From: a virus
Strand: one strand, 5' to 3'
DNA length: 64,000 nt
Virus record (IMG/VR): IMGVR_UViG_3300010354_000062
Coordinates: 1-64,000 of that record
Positions 10,101 through 20,361 of this stretch are shown piece after piece (the stretch's first letter is position 1; each line of letters begins with the position of its first letter). The notes under the pieces are model-generated. The model was not told the origin of the DNA. It saw only the letters and a program-made list of their open reading frames with translations, and did no database searches. Both the position numbers and the translations under genes were made by a program.

Positions 10101-12641
10101 GAAGGTACCGGACAATATGGTTATGTACATGCTTACAATTCTATAACAAAAGTATTGACAGTATATAAAGAGAGTACTGGAACTATTGGTTGGGATCATA
10201 TTCTTCCAGGTACACCTATTGCTACTTTATTAACAGCTGGTACTAGATATCGTATTGAACCTAGAGTAACTTTTGCAGATCCCGGATTCACGGCGGAAAC
10301 CCTAACATTGCCAAGTACAGATACCTGGGGCGCAATCACATACGGTGAAACATCTCAAGTGTTTACAGCAGTAGAAGCAACATTAGGAACCGGAGAAACT
10401 ATAGACGTAACTCCAGTAGGTGCCGAATTTACTGTAGTTAAGACTGGCAGAAAATATACAGTCACTCTAACTGAAGGTGGAGCTGGGTATGCCGTAGATG
10501 ATATTTTAACTATTACTGGCAGTGATGTAGGCGGTATTGCCAACGAACATGATATCACTCTTAGAGTTTTAACTGTTTCAAATGATAGTACCAACTCTAT
10601 CTTAACGTTTGTAGTAGAGGATGCTACCTTAGTAGCAGACAGCGGTAAGTTTATTTTAACGCCAGCTAATGATGATTTAGGTTTTTATTCATCAGACGGT
10701 GAAAATTGGGTAGACTTTAACTTACCTTCGTCGGGTGCTTGGATTAATCTTGCAGCCGGAAACAATAGATTTGTAGCTATTAGAAACGGTTCAAATTTAG
10801 CCGCAGTCAGCACTAATGGCGTTGACTGGACAGAAACAATTATGCCAGCATCCAGAAGTTGGCGCGGCGTAACCTACGGTAAACCAAATGGAGTTGATGA
10901 CGGCATCTTTATTGCTGTTTCAAGCAATCTAAATAGTGCAGCATATAGTGAAGATGGTGTAACGTGGTCGTCTTCAACAATGCCAACGGTTGGTGATTCG
11001 TCGCTCAATGAATGGGTAGACATAACCTTTGGAGCTGATAAATTCTTAGCGATTGCCAATAGTGGTAACGTTGCTGCTGTTGGCACATGGAACGGAACTT
11101 CATTGACTTGGCAAGGAACCATATTAGACGTGATCGCAGATTCTTCTCAGAAGAATTGGGTCAGTGTTGCCTATGGTAATAGAAGATTTGTTGCTATGGC
11201 TAGTACAGGCGAAGTTGGTTATAGTTTCAACGGTACTGACTGGTATGCAGCTAGTATGCCTTCACAGGACGGATCAACACCACACGTATGGAAAAAGATT
11301 GCCTATGGTCAAGGTGTATTTTTTGCAGTTGGCGATACCGGCGGTGCTGTAGTTGGAAACGATCCAACATCTGCACCAAGTACATATGCTGCTACTAGCT
11401 ACGACGGAATAGTATGGACCGAACGGGCTCTTGATTCAGAGGAAGAATGGAAATATATAGCATTTGGTAATCCTGATGTAACTCTTAACGATAGTACCGT
11501 AAGTAATAGTAAACCAACATGGATCGCTGTGCCGGGCACAGCCACTGACACTATCAATAGAATTTACACAGGAGCAAGAGCTCTAGGAAGAGCTGTTGTA
11601 GGAGGTATTGGAATATCTTCAATTAAGATATGGGAACCAGGTAGCGGATATACATCTGATGCTACATTTACACTAACAAATCCTGGAGTAACTGCCGATC
11701 CTCAGTATAGAACAAGAATGGCAGACGGTGTGCTTGCACAGCCTAAGTTTTTAACAGGCGGTACAGCTTATAAAACAAGTACAACAAGTGTTACAGTCAG
11801 CGGCGACGGATTTGCAGACAAAACACCAAACGGTAAATTCTTAACACTTGATAATCTAGATGTCATGCCAGGCCCCGGAGCGCAATTTTATATTGGCGGA
11901 AGAACTGATTATTTTGTTGCTGTAGTAGTGGGAATAAATGAAGAAACATTACCAAGCGGCAAAATACGTTCAACCTTCCAAATAAGCCCTGCTGTTGATT
12001 TCTTAGATTATCTAGAGCATGATATGGAAGTGGTCATAAGAGAACGTTATAGCCAGGTTAGAATTACTGGCCATGACTTCTTAGACATTGGTACTGGAAA
12101 TGAAATTGAAACAAATTATCCAGAACTATATTCGGATTATGAATTTACAACAGAACCTTTCCAAGAAGTTTATAACATAAGTGGCGGTAGGGTATTCTAT
12201 ACTTCGACTGATCAAGACGGTAACTTTAGAGCAGGTGATCAATTTGCTGTTGAACAGGCAACGGGTATTATCACTATCAGTGCAGACTTCTTTGACTTGA
12301 GTGGTTTGACTGAGTTAAGATTAGCAGGTATCAACGTTGGTAGTACAGCGGTAATTAGAGAATTTAGTAAGGATCCGCTATTCTTACAAAATTCTAACAA
12401 TGTGATTCCTACACAACGAGCCATTGTTTCATATCTACAAAGTAGATTGAACGTAGGCGGGGAAGATTTGCTAACACCAAGTTTTATTGCTGGTACAGTA
12501 CTAGTTGGTCCAAATTTGATTAATAACACAGCTGGATTAACTATTGATGTTCCTGTAGTAGCTGACTTTAGTGGTACCGGTGCAAGTATAAGTGGTTCTT
12601 ATATTGCAACGATAATGATGTTAAGAGATTCAATGCAATAA
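7113..12641 (+). CDS. Giant tail fibre with chitin-binding-type repeats (1842 aa)
   Basis: A very long adhesin. Residues about 10-385 are seven repeats of roughly 50 residues with the pattern W...Y..GDVV.Y.G..Y.C...H, which is the carbohydrate-binding type 5/12 (ChtBD3) pattern. From about 490 a PWRTLRYAL segment followed by TGEYEEVLPLIVP suggests a right-handed beta-helix like those of pectate lyases and tailspikes. A CERD...YDLLY module lies near 681, then SLDPGWGP and a long beta region. Residues about 1190-1460 hold Asp-box/BNR-like repeats (S.DG..W with AyG..fvai). The C-terminus has GHDFLDIGTGN and YTSTDQDGNFR. It pairs with the larger homologue that follows. Surface-sugar binding, possibly with depolymerase activity, is inferred. 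Confidence 0.88.
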   Translation: MAEFKITRFRYTWKGDWTTTTAYNKDDVVYYSGSSYVCIRQHTSSSFNTEQSYLPPGETLVSPAWVKSVDGRQFNGEWSSSTQYFLGDLVLSGGNVYLCVGGHTSQNDFNDDIVYWEVYAVGSNWRNNWSQNSIYRVGDVVRYSGYTYQCILGHTAGTINEGIISGNNDDSTDSTFETWKVAVENLSYVGSYQTNIRYRENDLVKYGGSILKCIVEHTSSGTPGDLTSANFETYLSGFNYHSNWSSSEYYATGDVVQHGGVIYVAAENNTNIVPGPDQSGDQNTQWLVIQDGISFKGLYDSQSPGGYNRGDVVRKGGSLWVSLVNQSQQADSTLVSEDTSNWKYVLQTSNFAGTWHANEVYQLYEAVYYRGLLYYANTPHVSSLENFPGDNGNAFSYWSVLIDSGTTAALSNVGDLLTQNFYRETLQDGSTVLTLGDTSTIGPTAIPIGDADQLLMVSNDQGDIGYETYGTLQRVAWVRTDGVDEDTDPDRGFNYFKPWRTLRYALEQLDDGYSGYTSVKLGTGEYEEVLPLIVPKRTAIIGDELRSTTVKASHPISALANDAAYTLETLIHIGARLGNLLSNNFIVPTTGNTEDQYIGGPIDAPTIVAVNTLWADIINIIDYRVNGLGSEPSVTGSNTQTTDFNRLGARITLEENRLWIKAEAIAYMAVNNPEYTFDTARCERDLDRYIDALKYDLLYPGNYKSVLAGRYYANAVTGSQLEDMFYVRDTTGIRNMTLKGLNGTLPEIQEGEIYRIPTGGAFVSLDPGWGPNDERVWIINRSCYIQNVTTFGVGAIGQKIDGLLHNGGNRSIVSNDFTQVISDGIGAWVQNGGRAELVSVFTYYAHIGMFAKDGGIIRATNGNSSYGDFGAVADGIDPAETVRYGNVNTRSEQAVIASAFAGEILDFILALEYSNAGQNYTEASYTITSSGVGATSKQEEFRDNAMFTVQILSSGSGFTQYGNQAQTGNATQITLATAETATEANILGMRVIIISGEGTGQYGYVHAYNSITKVLTVYKESTGTIGWDHILPGTPIATLLTAGTRYRIEPRVTFADPGFTAETLTLPSTDTWGAITYGETSQVFTAVEATLGTGETIDVTPVGAEFTVVKTGRKYTVTLTEGGAGYAVDDILTITGSDVGGIANEHDITLRVLTVSNDSTNSILTFVVEDATLVADSGKFILTPANDDLGFYSSDGENWVDFNLPSSGAWINLAAGNNRFVAIRNGSNLAAVSTNGVDWTETIMPASRSWRGVTYGKPNGVDDGIFIAVSSNLNSAAYSEDGVTWSSSTMPTVGDSSLNEWVDITFGADKFLAIANSGNVAAVGTWNGTSLTWQGTILDVIADSSQKNWVSVAYGNRRFVAMASTGEVGYSFNGTDWYAASMPSQDGSTPHVWKKIAYGQGVFFAVGDTGGAVVGNDPTSAPSTYAATSYDGIVWTERALDSEEEWKYIAFGNPDVTLNDSTVSNSKPTWIAVPGTATDTINRIYTGARALGRAVVGGIGISSIKIWEPGSGYTSDATFTLTNPGVTADPQYRTRMADGVLAQPKFLTGGTAYKTSTTSVTVSGDGFADKTPNGKFLTLDNLDVMPGPGAQFYIGGRTDYFVAVVVGINEETLPSGKIRSTFQISPAVDFLDYLEHDMEVVIRERYSQVRITGHDFLDIGTGNEIETNYPELYSDYEFTTEPFQEVYNISGGRVFYTSTDQDGNFRAGDQFAVEQATGIITISADFFDLSGLTELRLAGINVGSTAVIREFSKDPLFLQNSNNVIPTQRAIVSYLQSRLNVGGEDLLTPSFIAGTVLVGPNLINNTAGLTIDVPVVADFSGTGASISGSYIATIMMLRDSMQ

Positions 12642-12644
12642 ATA
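12637..12644 (+). promoter_or_regulatory. Late promoter box AATAAATA
   Basis: The box overlaps the stop of the first giant fibre gene. It is 18 nt before the ATG at 12663 with a GGAG site between, the same geometry as the boxes before 20362 and 47514. Confidence 0.7.
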
Positions 12645-12662
12645 ATACATTCGGAGTGCGAA

Positions 12663-15600
12663 ATGGCAGAATTTAAATTAGGTAGAATTAGGTTTGTTTG
12701 GAAAGACCAGTGGGTAACTGGTACAACCTACTATAAAGATGACGTAGTGCGATTTGGAGGTAAAGTATACCTTTGCCAAATTGGACATACTGCATCTGCA
12801 GATTTTAACACAGACCTTGATATTGTTCCATCAAAATGGAATTTAATGGCCGACGGACAACGTTGGAGAGATGACTGGACAACCGCCACTGTTTATCAAG
12901 AAGGTGATTTAGTCAAGTACGGCGGCTCCGTGTACGTTTGTATTGATGGACATACATCAGCTGCCACTGCTGCCCTAGGCTTAGAAGATAATTCCAGTGA
13001 TTGGAACACTTTCGTAGAAGGTTTTGATTGGAAAGGCGATTGGACGATCTCAACAAGATATAAAGCCAACGACCTTGTTAGATACGGCGGTATAAATTAT
13101 ATCTGTATTACAGCTCATACTTCTGCTGCTACTACTGCTTCTGGTCTAGAGTCAAACTCTGGTAATTGGGAAGTCTTTTCGCAAGGACAAGAATTTAAGG
13201 GGACCTGGGCTACCCTGACTCGTTACAAATTAAACGATGTCGTAAAATGGGGCGCAGGTCTTTGGATCTGCGTGACTCAACATACAGCAGGAGCTACTTT
13301 CCCCGGTGATAGTGCCTACTGGACACAGTTTGTTGAGGGTTTTGAATACGAAAACACATGGAGCTCAGGTACAGCATATCAACCAGGCGATGTTGTTAAG
13401 TACGGCGGTAATAATTACGTAGCAAAAACATTACACACAAATTCAACTCCTGTAACAGGTACGAGTGACTGGGATTTATTTTCTGAAGGCCTAGATTTTC
13501 AATCAGACTGGGTAAACACAACTTCATATAAAATAGGTGAAGTAGTAAAAGTAAACGGATATAATTATTTGGCAGTAGCCGATAGTCCGTCTTACAGTTA
13601 TAGTGTTACTGTTGCTACAGCAAGTAATGACAGATTTACCACAGCTAATACCGCTGGTATGGTAGCTGGTATGACTGTAAGATTTACGGGTACAACATTT
13701 GGAGGTGTGTTTACTTCCGGCAGATACTATGTTAAACAGGTAGTCAGCGGAACACAATTTACAATTAGCACAACCGTTGGCGGAACAGTTTTCAATATTG
13801 GATCTGATGACACAGGTACAATGACCGCAACTGTTAGTGCTGAACCTCCAAATACTTCTTATTGGTCTCCTATTACTTCTGGTGTGTACTGGAGAGGAAT
13901 ATGGACAGACGATACAGAATATAATTTAGGCGATGTTGTTAGATATAATTCAAATGCCTATATCTGTATGCTTGCACATAGATCAGAAGGTGACGACGGA
14001 TCTACACTAGGTACACAAGGTGGTGGTCAAGCAAATAGCAGACCAGATCTTGACATTTCTGGAACATATTGGAATGTATTAACCGTTGGATCTGAAACAT
14101 CAGTTCTAACAACTCTCGGTGATATGGTGTATTATGGCGGAGCAGGTCCTACTAGATTGCCAGTTGGAACAGAAGGACAGGTGTTGCGTGTGAGCAGTAC
14201 TGGTATTCCAGAATGGCGTACACTTGGATTGGTCAATCATGTTTATTATGTTTCCCCACAAGGAGAAGATCGACCATTCCCTGCTTGCGGAGCAACATTT
14301 GACAAACCGTGGCAGACTATTAGGTATGCCTGCGAACAGGTAAACAAAGGCCCTCGTAATCCAAACGCTCAGTACTTGCTGGAACTAAATCGTGCATTTA
14401 TTCAGAAAGAAATTACAGCATGGATTAGATATCAAATCACAAATAATATTGCACCGTTTACATCTTCATTTGATTATGATGAATATAAATGCGAACGAGA
14501 TGTTGGATTTATTGTTGATAGATTAATTTGGGATATTGGCCATGGCGGCAATTTAAAAATGCGTGCCGCAGCATTTAGTCTGTTAGGTGCGTTTGGTGAA
14601 GCTGGCGAATTTAGTGCTGCCGAAGAGGTAGAAACTTATGTGACCCTTGCTGCTGAAGCAGATGAAGGTGTAGCTGCCTACGAGTATATGAAAGAAGTTG
14701 TAGCAGCAGTCCTAGGTAATACAGCACCAGGTACAGTTTATCAAAATGTTGGACAAGATTCAACAGCAGTGGTAGCACAGTATATTAACACTGATTTGAC
14801 AGCAGAATCAGGTATCACTACTACTACAGATGAACTATTGGATATTGTAATTACAGCATTGACTGATCTTGATACTGATAATTTGCCAGCAAGAATTACA
14901 CCTAATAGTACAATTTTTGTAAAGACAGGCGAATATCGTGAAACACTTCCTATTATTGTGCCTGCTGAAACTGCGCTAGTAGGAGATGAAGTACGTTCAA
15001 CTAATGCTGGACCAGCAGGTAGTTTAATCAGTAGAGATGATGCCTATTATAGTATCACGGCTCTCGATAGAATGGAAACTGTTGTTGGACAGGTTATTCT
15101 TGGCACAAACGTAACTGAGTCAACAGGTAACACAGAAACACAAGACATAGCATTCCCATATGCAAGTAGCGTTGAAGAAACTTCAATCAAACAACTTGTG
15201 AGAATGATTGGACACCAAATTGATTTTAGAATCGGTACTAACCATAAAGCAACATTTACTCTACCTACTGGATATAACACATCTTTCCTATCAGGATACG
15301 GTGATGCAAGAACTTTATTAATTGAAAACAAAGAATTTATCAAAACTGAAGTTGGTGCATATATTGACGAAAACTATCCAGATGTTTATTACAGTAGAAC
15401 AAAATGTAAGAGAGATGTTGGATTTATTGTTGATGCAGTATGCTATGATTTGTTATATGGCGGAAAACGAGAAACATTAGTTGCTGCTCTAGCTTATTTT
15501 GACGGCGACAATAGTGCAACATTGATGATTGACAACACAGAGGTTGCCGCTACCGCTGCTGCATTCAGCAGAATGAAAACAGTGATGCAACAGATTGTTG

Positions 15601-18600
15601 CCAATACTACTGTGACAAAGTCTACAGGAAATACAGCCACTCAATGGACAGATTCAACTAATTTGCCTGGCGGCTCAGCTGCTGTAGTAGACATTGGTAC
15701 GTTACTAGACATAGTAATTAACACAGTTCAAGGTGATTCAACTGAGGGTAATACACCGCAGATCAATATTACACAAATTGCCACCAACAACACATTTACT
15801 TCGGCCAATCATGGACTAGCAGTAGGTGATGCTGTAGTGCCTAGAATTACAGCTAACGGATTAGTGAACGGTACAAAATACTGGGTAGTTGGTACTGTAA
15901 ACACAAACACATTCCAATTAGCAGCAACATATGGCGGTACTACTCTAGCTTCGTTTACTAACGGATCAGGGCTAGACATTGATGCTGAAATAATTGATTA
16001 TCCTACTGCAACCAACGGAGTAACATCTACAACTGCACTTATTGCAGCCGCAGTAACCTTAGATGCCGCGCAGGAAACCATTGTTACAAATACAACAGCG
16101 TTCATTGCTGCAAATTATCCAGCATTAACTTACAATTCTGCTAAGTGTGAAAGAGATGTGCGTTTGATTCTTGAAGCAGTAATGTTTGACTTTATGTTTA
16201 ACAGTAATGCTCAAACACGTACAGCAGCATATTCATATCTGCGTTCAAGTGCCAGCGATGTATTTTCACTAAGTCAAAAAACAGCTACTCGTGCAGCGTT
16301 TAGCTATGCAAAGACACAGGCTAAGAGCAACGTAGGTGGTGATGCTACAGCACAGGCTAGAATTGAAACTCTAATGACCACACTCGATGACATCGTATTT
16401 GGTGCTACCAACGATGGATCAGTATGTCAAACAAATATTAGATCAGCAGACTGGGCTAGACTGCAACTTGAGCGTAATAGAGCTTATATTGTAGCAGAAC
16501 TAACTGCTTATATTTCAAGTGCATTTAGTACAACTGTAACTGCAACCACAGCAGCTACCGATGTACTAACTTGTACAAGCACTAGTTGGATGAAACGAAA
16601 TGCCGCTGTAAGATTCACAGGAACTTTGTTTGGCGGTATTTTGCCAGACACAACTTATTACATCCAAAATGTTGTCAGTGCAACTACATTTAAGGTAGCA
16701 TTAACTAGAAATAGTAATACCGCATTGGATTTAGGATCAAATGCATCTGGATCAATGACCGTAAGTCTCTACTACACAAGTAGTGAGTGCGAACGCGATA
16801 CAAACAAATATATTGATGCTCTAAAATTTGATCTACAATACACTGGAAACTATGAATCACGTCTAGCAGCAAGGTACTATGCCAACGGTGTGGTAGGTAG
16901 TTTAGAAGAAGATATGTTCTATCTACGCAACGGCACCGGTGTTCGTAATATGACACTAGAAGGTTTGACTGGTGATCTGTTAGCGGAAAATGCCTACGGT
17001 ACACGCAGAGTAAGCGCAGGAGCTTACTGTTCTTTAGATCCAGGATGGGGTCCAGACGATTTTCGTGCTTGGATTATTCGCAGATCTCCATACGTACAGA
17101 ACGTGGCAACTTTTGGTTATGCAGCTATTGGACAAAAAATTGACGGAGCTCTGCATAACGGTGGCAACGATTCTATCGTATCAAACGACTTTACACAGAT
17201 TATTTCGGACGGAATTGGTGCTTGGGTAACCAATAATGCTCGCGCAGAATTAGTATCTGTGTTCTCGTATTATGCACATATTGGATACCTAGCAGAAAAT
17301 GGCGGACGTATTCGTGGCACCAACGGCAATAATTCATATGGTGATTTTGGTTCTGTTGCAGAAGGTTTCGACGCTACTGAAACACCAATTACCTGTTTAG
17401 TAGACAACAGAGCTTTTGCTGCCACGGTTGGATCAACACTAACAGATAATGTTGATGTTATATGGCAGTTTGAATACGATAACGCAGGTAATGATTATAC
17501 TGAACTTGTATGGTCCGTATCCGGCGGCGGCGCCGGTGCTGAAGTTGAACAAGACGACTTTAGAGATGGTGCTGTATTCCAAGTTCGTTTATTAGACACA
17601 GTCGACGACAGCGTTACAGCACCGGAAGTTGACGGAAACCTAGGCGGATTTGGCTATGTATCAAACGCCAGTACAGCACAGGCAGGTACAACCACACAAA
17701 TTACATTAGCTGCTGTGGACGATGAAATTTCAGCAGCTTATGTAGGAATGAAAGTTATTCTTACTGGCGGCACCGGAGCTGGACAATTTGGTATTATTGC
17801 CACATACAACGCAGGCACAAAAATTGCCACAGTGACAAAAGAAAGCACAGGCGGTGCTGGTTGGGACCACGTAGTACCAGGCACAGCTATTGTAGCACCC
17901 GATGCTGCCACAACATATATTGTTGAACCAAGAGTTACATTTACAGCACCAACATATAGTTCTGCAAATAGTACACTAGCATCGGCTCAAGTTTATACAG
18001 ATGCATCTTTTGCACCAATATTTGGAGTTTATAACAGCGGATCAACAACAACTAGCGGTTCTGGTACTGGTGCTACATTTAAAATAGCTAAAAAAGGCAC
18101 AAAATATATCAGTGTTGATACTGTAACTGCTGGTACAGGGTATGAAAGATTAGACACTATAACTATTTTAGGTAGTAATTTAGGCGGCGCAAGCCCTGCA
18201 AACAATATAACAGTTACAATAACCTCAGTAAACTCTACAACCGGTGCTATAAATGCTTTTGAATTTACTGGTTTAGGTTTTGGAGGTAACTGGGTAGCAG
18301 TTGCTAGTGGTTCAAGAGATGTCAACACCAATGATGGTTCTACTTGGAGCACCTATGCTACAGCTTTACCAAGTACTTCTAACTGGACAAGTTTAGCAGC
18401 AGGAGAATTGACCGTTGTTGAGTCTGCTGGTTCGTTTGTTGCAGGTAGAGCATACCGTATTACTTCTTTAGGTAACACATTATTCACCAGTATCGGTGCA
18501 GAAGCAAACTTAGTTGGTAAGTATTTCGTAGCATCTGGAGTAGGTTCGGGCAGCGGCACAGCAACTCCGGTGGCAAACCATATAGTTTGTGTGTCTTCAA

Positions 18601-20336
18601 GTACAAACGTAAACTCATATTCTGCTAACGGTGGCACAACTTGGGTTTCAGGAGGAGCATTACCAGGTGGTATAAGCGGTACAGCAGTTGGTGTAGCCTA
18701 CGGACGCACTAGTACAGGCACAAGCCGTTGGATCGCCATAGGTTCAACAGGAGCTACTGCATATTCAGATAATGGTGGTGTATCTTGGAACGCTGGCGGA
18801 AGTTTAGGAGCCGGTACATGGTCAGCAGTAGCCTACGGACAGGGTGTTTGGATTGCTATTGTCACAGGAGGTACCACTACCAAGTATTCTACAGATGGTA
18901 TTACATGGACCACTGGTGGTGCATTACCTGCAAGTTCAGCATGGGTAAGTATAGCCTATGGTGCTAACAAATTTGTTGTCATAAGCTCAGCAGGTTCTGT
19001 AAATCCAGCATACTCTGTTGATCAAGGTGTAACTTGGGATAATGCAGGCGCATCAGGATATATTGGTTCAGGAACATCTACTTCTGTACACTATGGACAA
19101 GGTGTGTTTGTTGTGACACAATCAAGTAGTAACAACATGAGCACTTCAACAGACGGTCTTGTATGGACAACTAGAGCCATAACAAGAGCTAGTGGCACAG
19201 GTGCTCTAGCAGCTATTAACGGTAGTCCTGCGCAGTCTGGTATGTGGATGATTATTCCAAGTGCAAGCACTACCGCAGCAAGTAGTGCGGTTATTGGAGC
19301 TACAGCCAAAGGAAGAGCATATGTATCTGATAACAAGATATTTGCAATCAGAATTACTGATCCAGGATCAACTTATTCTGTAGCACCAACTATTACTATT
19401 ACAGATCCAAGCAATTTGTATGAAGCTCCTACTTCAGTAAGAATTGGCAACGGTGTATGCGCCCAACCAAGCTTCATTGACAGGGGCGCTGGTTATGATT
19501 CAGCAGGAGCAACACAGGATACTGGAAATGGTTATGCCGACGAGTTCCAAAATGGCAAGTTTGTTGGCGTTAAACGTCTAACAGGTACACTAAGCGCAGG
19601 AGCAAACGTTGTGTTTGCCACACAACCTGACACAGTTTACAAACTTGTACAGGTAGTGTCTGAAACCGGCACATTTGATGGTGCTAGAAGTGCATTCTTG
19701 CAATTAAGCCCAAATATGAGCGTATTTAACAGTCCTGCAGACGGTACTAGCATAACCACAAGAATTCGTTACAGTCAGGTACGTCTAACAGGTCACGACT
19801 TCTTAGATATTGGAACAGGTAATTTTGTAGAAACTAATTATCCAGGAACACCAACACAAGTTCCAATCCCTGCAAATGAAACTGTAGACAACAACGGTGG
19901 ACGTTGTTTCTATACTTCAACTGATCAGGACGGAAACTTTAGAGTTGGTGCTTTGTTTGCTATTGAACAAAGTACAGGTATTGCAACATTGAATGCTGAT
20001 GCATTTAATATTGCTGGTTTGGCCGAACTTTCACTAGGTAACATTACACTTGGTGGAAATTCAGCAACAATTACTGAATTCTCAACTGATCCGTTCTTAA
20101 CTGCAAATTCGGATAATGTGGTACCAACACAGAAAGCGATTAAGGCTTACATTGCTGCACAGATCGGTGGCGGTGGTGCTAGCTTGAACGTTAACAGTAT
20201 TGTGGCAGGTTTTGTGGACATATCAGGTTCGCAGATTTCTACAACTACTGGTGGTACTATTCAGATGAAAGCGAACTTTAATTTCCAAGCAGGAGTCAAG
20301 GGATATCCGTTGGCCTGGAATTACTTTTTACTATAA
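12663..20336 (+). CDS. Giant tail fibre with chitin-binding-type repeats (2557 aa)
   Basis: A homologue of the 1842-residue fibre and the longest protein in the window. Residues 10-450 hold seven ChtBD3-like repeats. A KPWQTIRYACEQ beta-helix entry lies near 548 and TGEYRETLPIIVP follows. Four copies of a CERD/CKRD...D...(Y/F)D module lie near residues 609, 914, 1161 and 1374, against one in the shorter fibre, so the extra length comes from module duplication. BNR-like repeats run from about 1876 to 2170. The C-terminus carries GHDFLDIGTGN, YTSTDQDGNFR and VVPTQKAIKAYI. It has its own late box and GGAG site. It is probably a long fibre that binds a cell-surface polysaccharide. Confidence 0.88.
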   Translation: MAEFKLGRIRFVWKDQWVTGTTYYKDDVVRFGGKVYLCQIGHTASADFNTDLDIVPSKWNLMADGQRWRDDWTTATVYQEGDLVKYGGSVYVCIDGHTSAATAALGLEDNSSDWNTFVEGFDWKGDWTISTRYKANDLVRYGGINYICITAHTSAATTASGLESNSGNWEVFSQGQEFKGTWATLTRYKLNDVVKWGAGLWICVTQHTAGATFPGDSAYWTQFVEGFEYENTWSSGTAYQPGDVVKYGGNNYVAKTLHTNSTPVTGTSDWDLFSEGLDFQSDWVNTTSYKIGEVVKVNGYNYLAVADSPSYSYSVTVATASNDRFTTANTAGMVAGMTVRFTGTTFGGVFTSGRYYVKQVVSGTQFTISTTVGGTVFNIGSDDTGTMTATVSAEPPNTSYWSPITSGVYWRGIWTDDTEYNLGDVVRYNSNAYICMLAHRSEGDDGSTLGTQGGGQANSRPDLDISGTYWNVLTVGSETSVLTTLGDMVYYGGAGPTRLPVGTEGQVLRVSSTGIPEWRTLGLVNHVYYVSPQGEDRPFPACGATFDKPWQTIRYACEQVNKGPRNPNAQYLLELNRAFIQKEITAWIRYQITNNIAPFTSSFDYDEYKCERDVGFIVDRLIWDIGHGGNLKMRAAAFSLLGAFGEAGEFSAAEEVETYVTLAAEADEGVAAYEYMKEVVAAVLGNTAPGTVYQNVGQDSTAVVAQYINTDLTAESGITTTTDELLDIVITALTDLDTDNLPARITPNSTIFVKTGEYRETLPIIVPAETALVGDEVRSTNAGPAGSLISRDDAYYSITALDRMETVVGQVILGTNVTESTGNTETQDIAFPYASSVEETSIKQLVRMIGHQIDFRIGTNHKATFTLPTGYNTSFLSGYGDARTLLIENKEFIKTEVGAYIDENYPDVYYSRTKCKRDVGFIVDAVCYDLLYGGKRETLVAALAYFDGDNSATLMIDNTEVAATAAAFSRMKTVMQQIVANTTVTKSTGNTATQWTDSTNLPGGSAAVVDIGTLLDIVINTVQGDSTEGNTPQINITQIATNNTFTSANHGLAVGDAVVPRITANGLVNGTKYWVVGTVNTNTFQLAATYGGTTLASFTNGSGLDIDAEIIDYPTATNGVTSTTALIAAAVTLDAAQETIVTNTTAFIAANYPALTYNSAKCERDVRLILEAVMFDFMFNSNAQTRTAAYSYLRSSASDVFSLSQKTATRAAFSYAKTQAKSNVGGDATAQARIETLMTTLDDIVFGATNDGSVCQTNIRSADWARLQLERNRAYIVAELTAYISSAFSTTVTATTAATDVLTCTSTSWMKRNAAVRFTGTLFGGILPDTTYYIQNVVSATTFKVALTRNSNTALDLGSNASGSMTVSLYYTSSECERDTNKYIDALKFDLQYTGNYESRLAARYYANGVVGSLEEDMFYLRNGTGVRNMTLEGLTGDLLAENAYGTRRVSAGAYCSLDPGWGPDDFRAWIIRRSPYVQNVATFGYAAIGQKIDGALHNGGNDSIVSNDFTQIISDGIGAWVTNNARAELVSVFSYYAHIGYLAENGGRIRGTNGNNSYGDFGSVAEGFDATETPITCLVDNRAFAATVGSTLTDNVDVIWQFEYDNAGNDYTELVWSVSGGGAGAEVEQDDFRDGAVFQVRLLDTVDDSVTAPEVDGNLGGFGYVSNASTAQAGTTTQITLAAVDDEISAAYVGMKVILTGGTGAGQFGIIATYNAGTKIATVTKESTGGAGWDHVVPGTAIVAPDAATTYIVEPRVTFTAPTYSSANSTLASAQVYTDASFAPIFGVYNSGSTTTSGSGTGATFKIAKKGTKYISVDTVTAGTGYERLDTITILGSNLGGASPANNITVTITSVNSTTGAINAFEFTGLGFGGNWVAVASGSRDVNTNDGSTWSTYATALPSTSNWTSLAAGELTVVESAGSFVAGRAYRITSLGNTLFTSIGAEANLVGKYFVASGVGSGSGTATPVANHIVCVSSSTNVNSYSANGGTTWVSGGALPGGISGTAVGVAYGRTSTGTSRWIAIGSTGATAYSDNGGVSWNAGGSLGAGTWSAVAYGQGVWIAIVTGGTTTKYSTDGITWTTGGALPASSAWVSIAYGANKFVVISSAGSVNPAYSVDQGVTWDNAGASGYIGSGTSTSVHYGQGVFVVTQSSSNNMSTSTDGLVWTTRAITRASGTGALAAINGSPAQSGMWMIIPSASTTAASSAVIGATAKGRAYVSDNKIFAIRITDPGSTYSVAPTITITDPSNLYEAPTSVRIGNGVCAQPSFIDRGAGYDSAGATQDTGNGYADEFQNGKFVGVKRLTGTLSAGANVVFATQPDTVYKLVQVVSETGTFDGARSAFLQLSPNMSVFNSPADGTSITTRIRYSQVRLTGHDFLDIGTGNFVETNYPGTPTQVPIPANETVDNNGGRCFYTSTDQDGNFRVGALFAIEQSTGIATLNADAFNIAGLAELSLGNITLGGNSATITEFSTDPFLTANSDNVVPTQKAIKAYIAAQIGGGGASLNVNSIVAGFVDISGSQISTTTGGTIQMKANFNFQAGVKGYPLAWNYFLL

Positions 20337-20344
20337 CATAAATA
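20337..20344 (+). promoter_or_regulatory. Late promoter box CATAAATA
   Basis: A T4-late-like box 17 nt before the ATG at 20362, with a GGAG ribosome site between. Confidence 0.7.
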
Positions 20345-20361
20345 CATTGGAGACATAAATT

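Noticed and set aside
13000-20300. Repeated DNA segments that could look like CRISPR-type repeats
   Set aside because: They encode protein repeats of variable length in a single open frame, with no constant repeat-spacer pattern.
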